In this document: piece by piece, positions 54,547 to 63,983 of the stretch
How positions within the stretch are numbered: the first letter of the stretch is position 1
How the letters are laid out: every line of letters begins with the position of its first letter
Source: Roseburia sp. 831b
Lineage (GTDB): Bacteria > Bacillota > Clostridia > Lachnospirales > Lachnospiraceae
NCBI RefSeq assembly: GCF_001940165.2
Contig: NZ_CP135162.1
Coordinates: 3,058,001-3,122,000 of the forward strand
DNA: 64,000 nucleotides
Direction: 5' to 3'
Position numbers and translations under genes: made by a program
Notes under the pieces: model-generated
Told to the model about the DNA's origin: nothing
What the model saw: only the letters and a program-made list of their open reading frames with translations
The model's database searches: none

Positions 54547-56931
54547 CTAGGATTCAAATTCTGCAATGGTAACTCCGGCATCGCCCTCGCCAAATTCTCC
54601 GAGGTGATAGGATTTTACATATTTACAACGTTTCAAATGACTCTGCACGGCACTGCGTAACGCGCCGGTACCTTTTCCGTGGACAATGCGGACGGAAGGC
54701 AGATGGGCAAGGTAGGCGTCGTCTAAATATTTATCCAAAAGTGCAATCGCTTCATCGGTTGTCTTTCCAATGAGATTGATTTCGGTAGAAACGGAAGAAG
54801 ATTTTGATATCTTAATTTTTCCGGCACCGGATTTGTTGAATTTCTTGCTGGCAGGAGAAGTCTCTTCTTCCAGCAAAATTAAATCGTTCAGTTTTACCTG
54901 GGAACGAAGAATACCCATCTGAACGAACAGTTCGCCCTTGGCATTCGGCAGTGTGTGGACGGTTCCGTTTAAGTTCATGCTGATAACTTTTACTTTATCG
55001 CCAATACGAAGATTTTTCGGAACCTTGTGGTTGACATTCGCTGTCTTTTTGCTGCCTGCAAGTTTCTTTTCGGTTTCCGACATTTTATTACGGATTTTGG
55101 TACGCTCTTTTTCCATCTCACTCATTGGAGCCGTACCTTTTCCATATTTATTGAAGTTTCGGATAGTTTCGTCTGCCGCATCTTTGGCTTCTTTTAAGAT
55201 GTTCATTGCCTGCTCATTTGCTTCACGCAAAATCTTATCGCGGCTGTTGTCGAGACGTTCCTGCTTTTCTTCGAGTTTTTTCTTAAGTGTCTCAATTTCT
55301 GTCTTATAGGACTGGATTTCGGCACGTTCTTTTTCGATGGTGACACGGCTTGCCTCCAAATCGCTTAACAGGTCTTCAAAGTTCTCATCGGATTCGCTGA
55401 TACGCCCTTTGGCGTCCTCAATCAGGTCCTGGCTAAGTCCAAGCTTTTGTGAAATCGCGAACGCATTACTTTTTCCGGGAATACCGATAAGAAGGCGGTA
55501 AGTCGGGCTTAACGTCTCTACATTAAATTCACAGCAGGCGTTTTCAACACCCGGTGTGGAGAGCGCGTAGACCTTCAATTCACTGTAATGGGTGGTTGCC
55601 ATGACATGACTTCCGTACAAATGTAGTTTGGACAAAATGGAGATGGCAAGTGCAGCACCTTCGGTCGGATCGGTTCCGGCACACAACTCATCGAAAAGAA
55701 CCAGGGAGCGGTCATCGGCATGTTTTAAAATGCGGATGATGTTGGTCATGTGGGAGGAGAAGGTACTTAAACTTTGCTCGATACTCTGCTCGTCACCGAT
55801 ATCTGCAAACACTTCCTCGAAAATGGCAAGTTCGCTGCGCTCGGAAGCCGGAATATGAAGCCCTGCCTGACCCATTAAAGTCAACAGACCGACGGTCTTT
55901 AAGGAGACGGTTTTACCACCGGTATTCGGTCCGGTTACAATCAATAACTTGAAGTCCTCTCCGAGACGGACATCGATCGGAACCACCTTCTTTGGGTCAA
56001 GAAGCGGATGACGTCCTTTCATAATCTTGATACGTCCTTCCTCGTTAAAAGTTGGTGCAACGCCGTTGTAGGATTTTGCAAGGAATGCTTTTGCAAAAAT
56101 AAAATCGAGTTCTGCAAGAATCGCATAGTCAGAGGCAAGCTGTTCGGAAAAGTTTCCGACGAGGTTGCTTAAATTTGCAAGGATTACTTCGATTTCTTCC
56201 TGTTCTTTTAACATCAGTTCCTTTAACTCATTGTTGAGGTTCACAACCGCAAGCGGCTCAATGAAAAGAGTAGAACCGGTGGAAGACTGGTCGTGAATCA
56301 TACCGGACACCTGGGACTTAAATTCTGCCTTGACCGGGAGACAGAAACGTCCGTCGCGCATGGTGATGACGGTATCCTGCAAGTAGCCACGTGTGGTCGT
56401 GTTGTTTATCATGGAATTCATCTGGTTTCGAATCTTATCATTCATGCCACGCATGGATTTACGGATACCACGCAGTGTACTGCTTGCGTCATCCGCAATT
56501 TCGTCCTCCGATAAGATGCAGCGGCGAATCTCATCGTACAATGGCGTGAGCGGTTCAATATCGGAAAAGAAAGAGGTCAAAGAGTCATCCGGGATATCGG
56601 AACGCTCAGAGCGTGAAAACGTTTTCGCTCTTTTTGCAACCTCTAAAAGAGAGCAGATGCGCAGCAATTCACGTGTATTTAAAGATGCACCAATCTCAAG
56701 ACGTTTTAAGGAATCATGGATGTTATGTAAACCTGAAAAAGAGAGATTCCCGGATTTGAAAAGTCTTGTCAAAGCGTCTTTTACCTGAAGCTGCTGTTGT
56801 TCAATCAGAGCTTTATCTGTGATGGGACGAAGCTCCTGACAGCGTTTTTTTGCCTCTTCACAGCTTGCATATTCGACAAGCTGATCGATTATTTTGTTAT
56901 ATTCTAAAGTTTTTAATACTTTTTCATTCAT
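54547..56931 (-). CDS. mutS2: Endonuclease MutS2
   Basis: A 794-residue MutS paralogue. Clamp/lever region (about 1-300), ATPase with Walker A G-P-N-T-G-G-K-T and Walker B L-F-D-E-L-C-A-G-T-D, a coiled coil near 510-620, and a C-terminal Smr nuclease domain (V-H-G-K-G-T-G-A-L-R). MutS2 suppresses homologous recombination or rescues collided ribosomes in other species. No MutS-type mismatch-reading N-domain. Confidence 0.96.
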   Translation of the reverse strand: MNEKVLKTLEYNKIIDQLVEYASCEEAKKRCQELRPITDKALIEQQQLQVKDALTRLFKSGNLSFSGLHNIHDSLKRLEIGASLNTRELLRICSLLEVAKRAKTFSRSERSDIPDDSLTSFFSDIEPLTPLYDEIRRCILSEDEIADDASSTLRGIRKSMRGMNDKIRNQMNSMINNTTTRGYLQDTVITMRDGRFCLPVKAEFKSQVSGMIHDQSSTGSTLFIEPLAVVNLNNELKELMLKEQEEIEVILANLSNLVGNFSEQLASDYAILAELDFIFAKAFLAKSYNGVAPTFNEEGRIKIMKGRHPLLDPKKVVPIDVRLGEDFKLLIVTGPNTGGKTVSLKTVGLLTLMGQAGLHIPASERSELAIFEEVFADIGDEQSIEQSLSTFSSHMTNIIRILKHADDRSLVLFDELCAGTDPTEGAALAISILSKLHLYGSHVMATTHYSELKVYALSTPGVENACCEFNVETLSPTYRLLIGIPGKSNAFAISQKLGLSQDLIEDAKGRISESDENFEDLLSDLEASRVTIEKERAEIQSYKTEIETLKKKLEEKQERLDNSRDKILREANEQAMNILKEAKDAADETIRNFNKYGKGTAPMSEMEKERTKIRNKMSETEKKLAGSKKTANVNHKVPKNLRIGDKVKVISMNLNGTVHTLPNAKGELFVQMGILRSQVKLNDLILLEEETSPASKKFNKSGAGKIKISKSSSVSTEINLIGKTTDEAIALLDKYLDDAYLAHLPSVRIVHGKGTGALRSAVQSHLKRCKYVKSYHLGEFGEGDAGVTIAEFES

Positions 56932-57011
56932 AACTGGTCATACCTTTCTGTAAGTCAACAATTCTTTTCTTATTATAGCTTATTCGAACGGGATAGGAAA
57001 GCAGAAAATTG

Positions 57012-57040
57012 TTGCAACGGCAAGGCTTTCATTCTATAAT
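57012..57040 (+). promoter_or_regulatory. Promoter of the HtrA-like gene
   Basis: TTGCAA (57012-57017), 17-nt spacer, TATAAT (57035-57040). The region is divergent from mutS2. Confidence 0.7.
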
Positions 57041-57159
57041 AAACTGTGAGCGCACAAAAAGAGTTGGTGGCACAAAAGATTTTGTAGCCCGGTTATGCTA
57101 AGAAAGAAAAAGACACAGCAGGTTTTCTACTGTGTGGATGAGAAAGGCATGATTATTTT

Positions 57160-58455
57160 ATGCAGGAAAATGAAAAACAAGAGTATGCTTTTATTCGTGA
57201 AAAAATAAAGGACAAACCTTTTCAAAAAAGAAAACTGGCACTTCATGTTCTCTTTGCAATTGTGATTGCGGTCGTGTTTGGCGTGGTTGCATGTGCGACG
57301 TTCACTTTTTTACAGCCGAAGATGCAAAAATGGATGTATCCGGAGGAGGACCCGAAGATTACAATTCCAAGGGATGAAGAGGAGACGGAGACAGAAGAGA
57401 AGAAAGAAGAAGATACACAGGAAGAGGCGGGACAGGAAGGCGACACAGAGCAAACGGTTGCGCCGGAGACACCGCAGGAGCTGACGTTAGAGGACTATCA
57501 GAAGCTTCAGAACCAGATGTATGCGGTGGGACGTACCGCGAATAACTACATTGTGACGGTGACAGGTGTAAAAAGTGATACAGACTGGTTTAACAATTCC
57601 TATGAGAGCAAGGGACAAGGCTCTGGAATCATCATTGGAAATAATGGACGGGAGCTTTTGATTTTAACGGAAAAGAAAGTGATTTCAGACGCACAGGATA
57701 TATTTGTTACCTTTGTGAATGACGTTTCTGCCTCGGCGACCATTAAAAAATACGATGGAAATACGGGGATTACCGTTTTGAGTGTTTTGCTTAGTGATTT
57801 GGATGAGGAGACACTTGGGAAAATTTCAATTGCGACACTTGGTAATTCCAAGGTCATCAATCAGGGAACGCTTGTGATGGCGGTTGGAAGTCCGACCGGT
57901 GCCAATTATTCGATTCTGACCGGAACGGTAACATCGAATTCAAACACGATTACAACAATAGACAGTACCTATACCGTTTTTACCACAGACATTGTTGGAA
58001 GCAGTTCCGGAAGTGGAGCATTGATTAACCTCGACGGAGAAGTGATTGGCCTTGTAATGCAAGGATATAGCAGTTCGGAGGATGAGAATACCTTGACGGC
58101 GGTTTCTATTTCGGAACTTAAGTCAGTGATTGAGATGCTGTCCAATAATCAGGACATTCCATATTTGGGACTTCAGGTTACGACGGTAACACAGCTGATT
58201 CAGGACGAGTATGATATCCCGAAGGGAGTTTACATTAAGGACGTGATGATGGATTCTCCTGCAATGGCAGCAGGGTTACAAAGCGGGGATGTCATTGTCG
58301 AGGTGAATGGTGAGACGATTACATCCGCTAAGATGTATGAGAATACCATTTTATCGTTAACACCTGGAGATACTGTAAAAATGGTGATTAACCGTGAGGG
58401 CAATAACAAGTACCATGAAGTGACATGCAATGTGGAAGTAGGAGTTTTACAATAG
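57160..58455 (+). CDS. Membrane HtrA-like protein with degenerate protease site and PDZ domain
   Basis: A 431-residue protein: short cytosolic end, one TM helix (about 27-50), very acidic linker (72-98), trypsin-like domain (about 110-315) and PDZ domain (about 330-425, Y-L-G-L then G-V-Y-I-K-D, S-P-A-M-A-A-G-L). Aligned with HtrA, the catalytic His (T-N-N-H-V) falls on K173 (L-T-E-K-K-V), the Asp (T-D-x-A-V-L) on G203 (N-T-G-I-T-V-L), and the Ser (G-N-S-G-G) on G284 in S-S-S-G-S-G. It therefore looks catalytically dead, a possible scaffold or sensor. yhaM is 33 nt downstream. Confidence 0.85.
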   Translation: MQENEKQEYAFIREKIKDKPFQKRKLALHVLFAIVIAVVFGVVACATFTFLQPKMQKWMYPEEDPKITIPRDEEETETEEKKEEDTQEEAGQEGDTEQTVAPETPQELTLEDYQKLQNQMYAVGRTANNYIVTVTGVKSDTDWFNNSYESKGQGSGIIIGNNGRELLILTEKKVISDAQDIFVTFVNDVSASATIKKYDGNTGITVLSVLLSDLDEETLGKISIATLGNSKVINQGTLVMAVGSPTGANYSILTGTVTSNSNTITTIDSTYTVFTTDIVGSSSGSGALINLDGEVIGLVMQGYSSSEDENTLTAVSISELKSVIEMLSNNQDIPYLGLQVTTVTQLIQDEYDIPKGVYIKDVMMDSPAMAAGLQSGDVIVEVNGETITSAKMYENTILSLTPGDTVKMVINREGNNKYHEVTCNVEVGVLQ

Positions 58456-58488
58456 AACAGACACAAAAGAGAGCTAACTGGAGGAATT

Positions 58489-59436
58489 ATGAAATATATT
58501 GAGAGCCTAAGAGAAGGCGAAAGAATTAATGAAGTTTATTTATGTAAACAAAAACAGTCTGCGTTAACCAAGGCAGGAAAACCATATGATAACGTGATTT
58601 TACAGGACAAGACAGGAACCTTAGATGCAAAAATCTGGGAGCCGGGTTCGGTTGGAATTGATGAGTTCGATTCCTTAGATTATATTGCGGTCATGGGAGA
58701 TGTGACAAGCTTCCAGGGGGCATTGCAGTTGAATGTCAAACGTGTCCGTAAGGTTCAGGAAGGGGAGTACGATCCAAAGGATTACCTTCCGGTCAGCCAG
58801 TATGATGTGGAAGAAATGTACAAAGAACTGTTATCTTACATCAATTCCATGGAGAATCCATATCTGAAACAGCTTGCGGGCAGCTTCTTCGTGGAGGATG
58901 AAGATTTTGCAAAACGTTTTAAATTCCATTCCGCAGCGAAAACGGTTCATCACGGGTTTGTGGGAGGACTGTTGGATCATACCTTAGGGGTGACAAGACA
59001 CTGTAATTACTTTGCGTCCGCTTATCCAATGTTAAACCGTGATTTGCTGCTTGCAGCAGCGATGTTCCATGACATCGGAAAATTAGAAGAACTTTCTGTT
59101 TTCCCGGAAAACGATTACACAGACGAAGGACAGCTGCTTGGACATATTATGATTGGTGCAGAGATGGTCGGTGAGAGAATCCGTACCATTCCAGATTTTC
59201 CGGTTCGCCTTGGGAATGAGTTGAAACACTGTATATTGGCACATCACGGAGAGCTTGAGTATGGTTCCCCGAAGAAGCCGGCACTCGCAGAGGCAGTGGC
59301 ATTGAGTTTTGCAGATAATTTTGATGCAAAGATGGAGACCATCAAGGAGTTGTTTAACAGTGCTCCGGAGGGAAGTACCGAGTGGCTTGGATACAACCGT
59401 CTGTTAGAAAGCAATATTCGTAAATCAAGTAAATAA
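58489..59436 (+). CDS. yhaM: 3'-5' exoribonuclease YhaM family
   Basis: A 315-residue enzyme: N-terminal OB fold (about 10-95, I-L-Q-D-K-T-G-T-L-D-A-K-I-W) and an HD domain with H-H-G-F-V-G-G-L-L-D-H-T, M-F-H-D-I-G-K and H-C-I-L-A-H-H-G-E. It trims RNA and single-stranded DNA from the 3' end. It probably shares the promoter of the HtrA-like gene. Terminator after it. Confidence 0.92.
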   Translation: MKYIESLREGERINEVYLCKQKQSALTKAGKPYDNVILQDKTGTLDAKIWEPGSVGIDEFDSLDYIAVMGDVTSFQGALQLNVKRVRKVQEGEYDPKDYLPVSQYDVEEMYKELLSYINSMENPYLKQLAGSFFVEDEDFAKRFKFHSAAKTVHHGFVGGLLDHTLGVTRHCNYFASAYPMLNRDLLLAAAMFHDIGKLEELSVFPENDYTDEGQLLGHIMIGAEMVGERIRTIPDFPVRLGNELKHCILAHHGELEYGSPKKPALAEAVALSFADNFDAKMETIKELFNSAPEGSTEWLGYNRLLESNIRKSSK

Positions 59437-59451
59437 GTTTCATTACATAAC

Positions 59452-59481
59452 AATAGGCGCTTTTACAGCGCCTATTCGTTT
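59452..59481 (+). terminator. Terminator after yhaM
   Basis: AATAGGCGC (59452-59460) pairs with GCGCCTATT (59468-59476) over TTTTACA; the T tail is short. Confidence 0.7.
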
Positions 59482-59566
59482 CATGTCGTATGAAGGAAAG
59501 CGTTTTGTGGGGATACGAAGAAATAAGTGTTATCCCTTTGTGTTTCAAGAGAAAGGTATGGATAGG

Positions 59567-61048
59567 ATGCAGAAAAATGATTTGATTCAGTTGAAAATAG
59601 AGGATATGGGCGTCGGCGGGGAAGGAATCGGAAAATATGACGGTATGACTTTTTTTGTAAAAGATGCCATGATCGGGGATGAGATTGTGGCTCGAATCAC
59701 AAAACTTAAGAAAAATTATGGCTATGCAAGAGTTGAGGAGATTCAGGTTCCATCCGAATACCGCATAGAGCCGGAATGTCCGCTTCATAAACGCTGTGGT
59801 GGATGCCAGATTCAGGCGATGGATTACAAGGCGCAGCTTGCGTTTAAACAGGAAAAAGTGCGTGGAAATCTGATTCGTCTTGGCGGATTTCCCTCGGAAA
59901 AGGTAGATGCCGTGATGGAGCCGATTGTCGGAATGGAGGAGCCATACCGTTACCGGAACAAGGCACAGTTTCCAATTGGAACCGATAAAGAGGGCAATCT
60001 TGTGGCTGGTTTTTATGCGGCAAGAACGCACAGTATTATTCCGGTTGAGGACTGTCTGTTAGGGGTGAAGGAGAACCAGCAGATTTTAGACGGTGTGCTT
60101 TCCTACATGAAAGAGAATCACGTTACATCCTACAACGAGGAGACGGGAAAAGGTCTGGTGCGCCATGTACTGATTCGCTACGGGTTTACGACAAAAGAAA
60201 TCATGGTGTGTCTGATTGTCAACGGAAAAGAATTGCCGGCACAGGAAAAATTGATAGAAAAATTATGTAAACTAGATGGCATGACAAGTATTTCTATCAA
60301 CCTTAATATGAAAAATACCAATGTCATTTTAGGGGATGTCACGAAAACAATCTGGGGGCAGCCTTACATTACAGACTACATTCACCTGTGGGATTGTCAT
60401 TATGATGCATCAAAGCAGGTTGCCTTTGTGCCGACTAAGACCGCGGTTTCCTATCAGATTTCACCGCAGTCTTTCTACCAGGTAAATCCGGTACAGACAG
60501 AAAAACTTTACAGTCTGGCACTTGATTATGCAGGGCTGACAGGCAAGGAGACCGTGTGGGACCTGTATTGCGGAATCGGCACAATCTCTCTTTTCCTTGC
60601 AAGAAAGGCTGGAAAAGTATATGGTGTGGAAATTGTTCCACAGGCGATTGAGGATGCAAAAGATAATGCAAAACGAAACGGTTTTACGAATGCAGAATTT
60701 TTTGTTGGAAAAGCAGAGGAAGTGCTGCCAGAGTTCTACGAGAGAGAAAGCCAGAAAACAACTACAAATGTAGATAAAATAACGGGCGCAATGACAGCAG
60801 ATGCGGACATGCTTACACCGGACGTGATTGTCGTAGACCCGCCAAGAAAGGGCTGCGATAGTCTTTGCCTTGAAACCATGTTAAAAATGCAGCCAAAGAA
60901 AATCGTGTATGTCAGCTGCGATTCCGCAACGCTTGCAAGGGATCTAAAGGTGCTCTGTGAAGGCGGTTATGAATTAGAAAGAGTCAGGCCGGTGGACCAG
61001 TTTGGGCATACGATGCATGTGGAGACGGTGTGTCTTTTGATCCGATAA
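59567..61048 (+). CDS. rlmD: RNA m5U methyltransferase, RlmD/RlmCD/TrmA family
   Basis: A 493-residue enzyme: TRAM domain (1-60), Fe-S cluster site C-P-L-H-K-R-C-G-G-C-Q with the fourth Cys in E-D-C-L-L-G, SAM domain with D-L-Y-C-G-I-G-T-I-S-L and the C-x-x-T/R-type nucleophile in D-P-P-R-K-G-C-D, then Y-V-S-C-D-S. Methylates U in 23S rRNA (U1939, possibly also U747). The start at 59567 or at 59558 is supported only weakly; the frame opens at 59483. Confidence 0.93.
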   Translation: MQKNDLIQLKIEDMGVGGEGIGKYDGMTFFVKDAMIGDEIVARITKLKKNYGYARVEEIQVPSEYRIEPECPLHKRCGGCQIQAMDYKAQLAFKQEKVRGNLIRLGGFPSEKVDAVMEPIVGMEEPYRYRNKAQFPIGTDKEGNLVAGFYAARTHSIIPVEDCLLGVKENQQILDGVLSYMKENHVTSYNEETGKGLVRHVLIRYGFTTKEIMVCLIVNGKELPAQEKLIEKLCKLDGMTSISINLNMKNTNVILGDVTKTIWGQPYITDYIHLWDCHYDASKQVAFVPTKTAVSYQISPQSFYQVNPVQTEKLYSLALDYAGLTGKETVWDLYCGIGTISLFLARKAGKVYGVEIVPQAIEDAKDNAKRNGFTNAEFFVGKAEEVLPEFYERESQKTTTNVDKITGAMTADADMLTPDVIVVDPPRKGCDSLCLETMLKMQPKKIVYVSCDSATLARDLKVLCEGGYELERVRPVDQFGHTMHVETVCLLIR

Positions 61049-61131
61049 AAGATGGATGATTCTTTCGAACTAGAAATTGATGTAGATGCTGCCAGTGCGG
61101 AAAAAAAATTTTAACTTAGAGGACTTGATAA

Positions 61132-61929
61132 ATGATTAAGATAGAAAATGATATTACAGAACATTTAGGTTGGATTGATTCATTGTGCCTTGATCCATCT
61201 TTTTCCACACCTTTTTGTGATAAAGCAAGAGTCACAGCTGTTTCAAAGAAAGAAAACCATATATTGCTTTGTGCCTATGAGGGAAATCTGTTAACCGGAA
61301 TCTTCTGCCTTTTGGTCTTAGAGGAAGAAAAATATATGGAAACGGTTTTTCTTTATACGAGGGAAAAGAAAGCATATACTGAGTTGATGGATGATTTGTC
61401 AAAACGATATAAAGGGTATGAAATGTGGTTTGTTTATAATCCAAAGAATTATGTGCTGCAAAATTATTTGTCAGAGAAACAAGCATTTTTCTATACGGAA
61501 CAGAGGTATATGGAATATAAGGGCGTCGAGAAAGAGGATGTTAGTGAAGTAATACCATACTGCGATTCGTATAAAAATGACTACATAAGGATTCACAATA
61601 AAGAAGGCTATTGGGATGGAGAAAAAGTCCTCGAAAAGATAGATGACTTCTATGTTTATCTGTGCATCCGAAATCAACGCCTTGTTGGATACATTGATTT
61701 GAGTAAAGAAAATGATACCAATGAAATCATGGATTTGTGGATTCTTCCGGAGTATCGCAATCATGGAATCGGTGCATTACTCCTAAAGAAGGCAATATTT
61801 ACTAACGGTGATAAACGTCTGGTGCTCACGGTTGATATTGACAACGCTCCAGCAATTCATTTGTATGAAAAGATGGGATTTGAAGAAATACCAGCGAATA
61901 ACAATATTACTGCGAAACTGGTTTTGTAG
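61132..61929 (+). CDS. GNAT N-acetyltransferase with extra N-terminal half
   Basis: A 265-residue protein. The C-terminal half is a GNAT domain (D-L-W-I-L-P-E-Y-R-N-H-G-I-G-A-L-L, then A-I-H-L-Y-E-K-M-G-F). The N-terminal about 125 residues look like a second degenerate GNAT-like fold (C-A-Y-E-G-N-L-L-T-G-I-F). Substrate unknown. Confidence 0.8.
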   Translation: MIKIENDITEHLGWIDSLCLDPSFSTPFCDKARVTAVSKKENHILLCAYEGNLLTGIFCLLVLEEEKYMETVFLYTREKKAYTELMDDLSKRYKGYEMWFVYNPKNYVLQNYLSEKQAFFYTEQRYMEYKGVEKEDVSEVIPYCDSYKNDYIRIHNKEGYWDGEKVLEKIDDFYVYLCIRNQRLVGYIDLSKENDTNEIMDLWILPEYRNHGIGALLLKKAIFTNGDKRLVLTVDIDNAPAIHLYEKMGFEEIPANNNITAKLVL

Positions 61930-61951
61930 TAAAAAAAGCGATATGATTGGA

Positions 61952-61994
61952 AGCAAACCTCCAGGTCTATAAAAGATTTGGAGGTTTGCTTTTG
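61952..61994 (+). terminator. Terminator after the GNAT gene
   Basis: AGCAAACCTCC (61952-61962) pairs perfectly with GGAGGTTTGCT (61980-61990), then TTTG. The remaining bases to 62232 hold no gene. Confidence 0.85.
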
Positions 61995-62232
61995 CACATT
62001 TAAAAGGAAAAAATATCTTTATGATGTTATAAATATAAAAAAGAAACGAGTAACCTTTTCCAGTCATAAGACTTTACTCAGTAGAAAACTCATTTCCTAA
62101 TAAAATCATAGCAAGAATATTAGGATTTGTCAATGGATAAGGAACTTCTGATTTGCAATCTATTAACAAGTTAAGTATACTGGATAGCATTAAGTTGTAC
62201 CCAAATACAAAAATTACAAACGAGGAAAAAAC

Positions 62233-63297
62233 ATGAAGAATAATTTAATGCTGGTAAGACCATCAGAAGCATATATTTCAGAACTATTAGCTTACAGGAA
62301 AGATTTTCTTGAAAACGCGGATTCCATGGACGGCTGTGGACCACTCAAAAGATATGAAAACATGAAGGATTATCTTAAGATGGTGGAGCAGTATTTAAAT
62401 CCAGATACATTGCCCGACGGAATGGTGGTGGCATCACAATTTTTATGTGTAAGGAAAAGCGATCATCGGATTGTTGGCATGATACAGGTCAGACATTATT
62501 TTAATGAATATGTTGAAAAATATGCAGGGCATATTGGATACTCGGTAAGACCATCGGAGAGAAAAAAAGGGTATGCGACATGGATGCTCCACAATATTAT
62601 GCCATTTTGCAGAAGCATAGGACTTGAGAAAATTTTAGTATGCTGTCTGGATGATAATGAAGCAAGCAGAAGAACAATTCTAAAAAATGGTGGAGTTTAT
62701 GAGAAAACCGTTTTTTGTGAAGAAAGAAATGAAAAATTAGAGCGCTACTGGATTGATTTAAAGGAACAGGAGTCAATCGAAACGAATCACCTTCGGTTGA
62801 GAAAGGCTCGCCTGGAGGATATGGATGCTATTTGGAAAAATATATGGTCGGACGAAACGATTGCGAAAAATATGCTATGGCCACCGGTAAAATCAAGGGA
62901 AGAAGCGCAGGAAAGAATAGTAAGAACAATAGCTCATCAAAGAAAAATACCGGCTTACTTTGTTTGTCTGAAAGATACAAATGAGCCAATTGGATTTGCC
63001 GGATTTAAAGAAGAAAAGCCAAAAACATATGAAGAGTGCGGTATCTGCATTGCAGCGAACCACCAGAAGAAGGGATATGGAAAAGAAGTCGTGAATGCAC
63101 TTCTTTTTGCAGCATTTGATTTGTTGGGTGGCGAGAAATTCATATATGGTTGTTTTCAAGAAAATACTGCATCCAGAAGGCTTGCAGAAAGTCTCGGTTT
63201 TCATTATACACATAGCAAGCCGGAAGTCCGCGCATGGGATGGTTACCAATATGTAGCTGATTATTTCCTGTTAACATCAAATGAAATGAAAAAGTAA
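62233..63297 (+). CDS. Fusion of two GNAT acetyltransferase domains
   Basis: A 354-residue protein of two complete GNAT domains. Domain 1 (about 1-175): Y-S-V-R-P-S-E-R-K-K-G-Y-A-T and N-E-A-S-R-R-T-I-L-K-N-G-G. Domain 2 (about 185-350): L-R-L-R-K-A-R-L-E-D-M-D, I-A-A-N-H-Q-K-K-G-Y-G-K-E-V and S-R-R-L-A-E-S-L-G-F, the RimJ/RimL type. Similar single-domain proteins acetylate ribosomal or peptide N-termini or small amines. Substrate unknown. Confidence 0.85.
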   Translation: MKNNLMLVRPSEAYISELLAYRKDFLENADSMDGCGPLKRYENMKDYLKMVEQYLNPDTLPDGMVVASQFLCVRKSDHRIVGMIQVRHYFNEYVEKYAGHIGYSVRPSERKKGYATWMLHNIMPFCRSIGLEKILVCCLDDNEASRRTILKNGGVYEKTVFCEERNEKLERYWIDLKEQESIETNHLRLRKARLEDMDAIWKNIWSDETIAKNMLWPPVKSREEAQERIVRTIAHQRKIPAYFVCLKDTNEPIGFAGFKEEKPKTYEECGICIAANHQKKGYGKEVVNALLFAAFDLLGGEKFIYGCFQENTASRRLAESLGFHYTHSKPEVRAWDGYQYVADYFLLTSNEMKK

Positions 63298-63347
63298 TTT
63301 TATACAGTACACAAAAAATATCGCCCGACAGAAAAGAGGAAGTAATT

Positions 63348-63983
63348 ATGGCATCAAGTATGATACACCTTGCAATAACACAATGTTTAACAAAGAAGAT
63401 GAAGTTTAAGGATAGCGGCAGATTAAGTCTTGGTTCCATCCTTCCAGATGGAATCATAAGTGGAAACAGCCACCTGAAAAAAGAAATCTGCGATGGAACG
63501 AGAGTAACCTATGACTTGGAATTTTTTCGGGAAAAATTTCAAGAAGAGATGAAACAGGATGATTTGTATCTGGGCTATTATCTCCATCTGATTCAGGATA
63601 TTTTTTACCGGTATTTTATCTACTCCGAGCATGACTGGAATCCGACGATTCCAGGAAATATTGACCGTTTACATCGTGATTATGCAATCACGAACTGGCA
63701 TGTCGTAAATTGTTATAAACTTAACAAAGAAATGGTTCAGGCAGTTGAGATAGAAAAAGAACCAATTACAGAGCTTGCTGAATTTGATGTGCCGGGGATG
63801 GTTGAGGAAGTAAGAGGGCAGTTTGTGCCAATTGAGGAGGACGATAGTTTCTTTTTCACCAAGGAGATGGCAGATGAATTTATTGAGCGCGCGACGACAT
63901 TTTGCATGGAGGAAATGAAGCATCTTTCCGAAGGAAAAGAAGGGCTTGACAGCGTTACGTGGAGCTGGGAGAAACAGGTATAA
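63348..63983 (+). CDS. Zinc-dependent phospholipase C-like protein (hypothetical)
   Basis: A 211-residue protein: M-A-S-S-M-I-H-L-A-I-T at the start, L-G-S-I-L-P-D-G, D-L-E-F-F-R-E-K-F and L-G-Y-Y-L-H-L-I-Q-D-I-F-Y-R-Y-F. This His/Asp layout resembles the zinc-dependent phospholipase C/S1-P1 family, but without a signal peptide. The fold relation is my inference. GGAAG ribosome site; stands last in the window. Confidence 0.6.
   Translation: MASSMIHLAITQCLTKKMKFKDSGRLSLGSILPDGIISGNSHLKKEICDGTRVTYDLEFFREKFQEEMKQDDLYLGYYLHLIQDIFYRYFIYSEHDWNPTIPGNIDRLHRDYAITNWHVVNCYKLNKEMVQAVEIEKEPITELAEFDVPGMVEEVRGQFVPIEEDDSFFFTKEMADEFIERATTFCMEEMKHLSEGKEGLDSVTWSWEKQV

Noticed and set aside
61049..61131. Possible small gene after rlmD
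   Set aside because: The 83-base gap has no start with a ribosome site and no frame of useful length.
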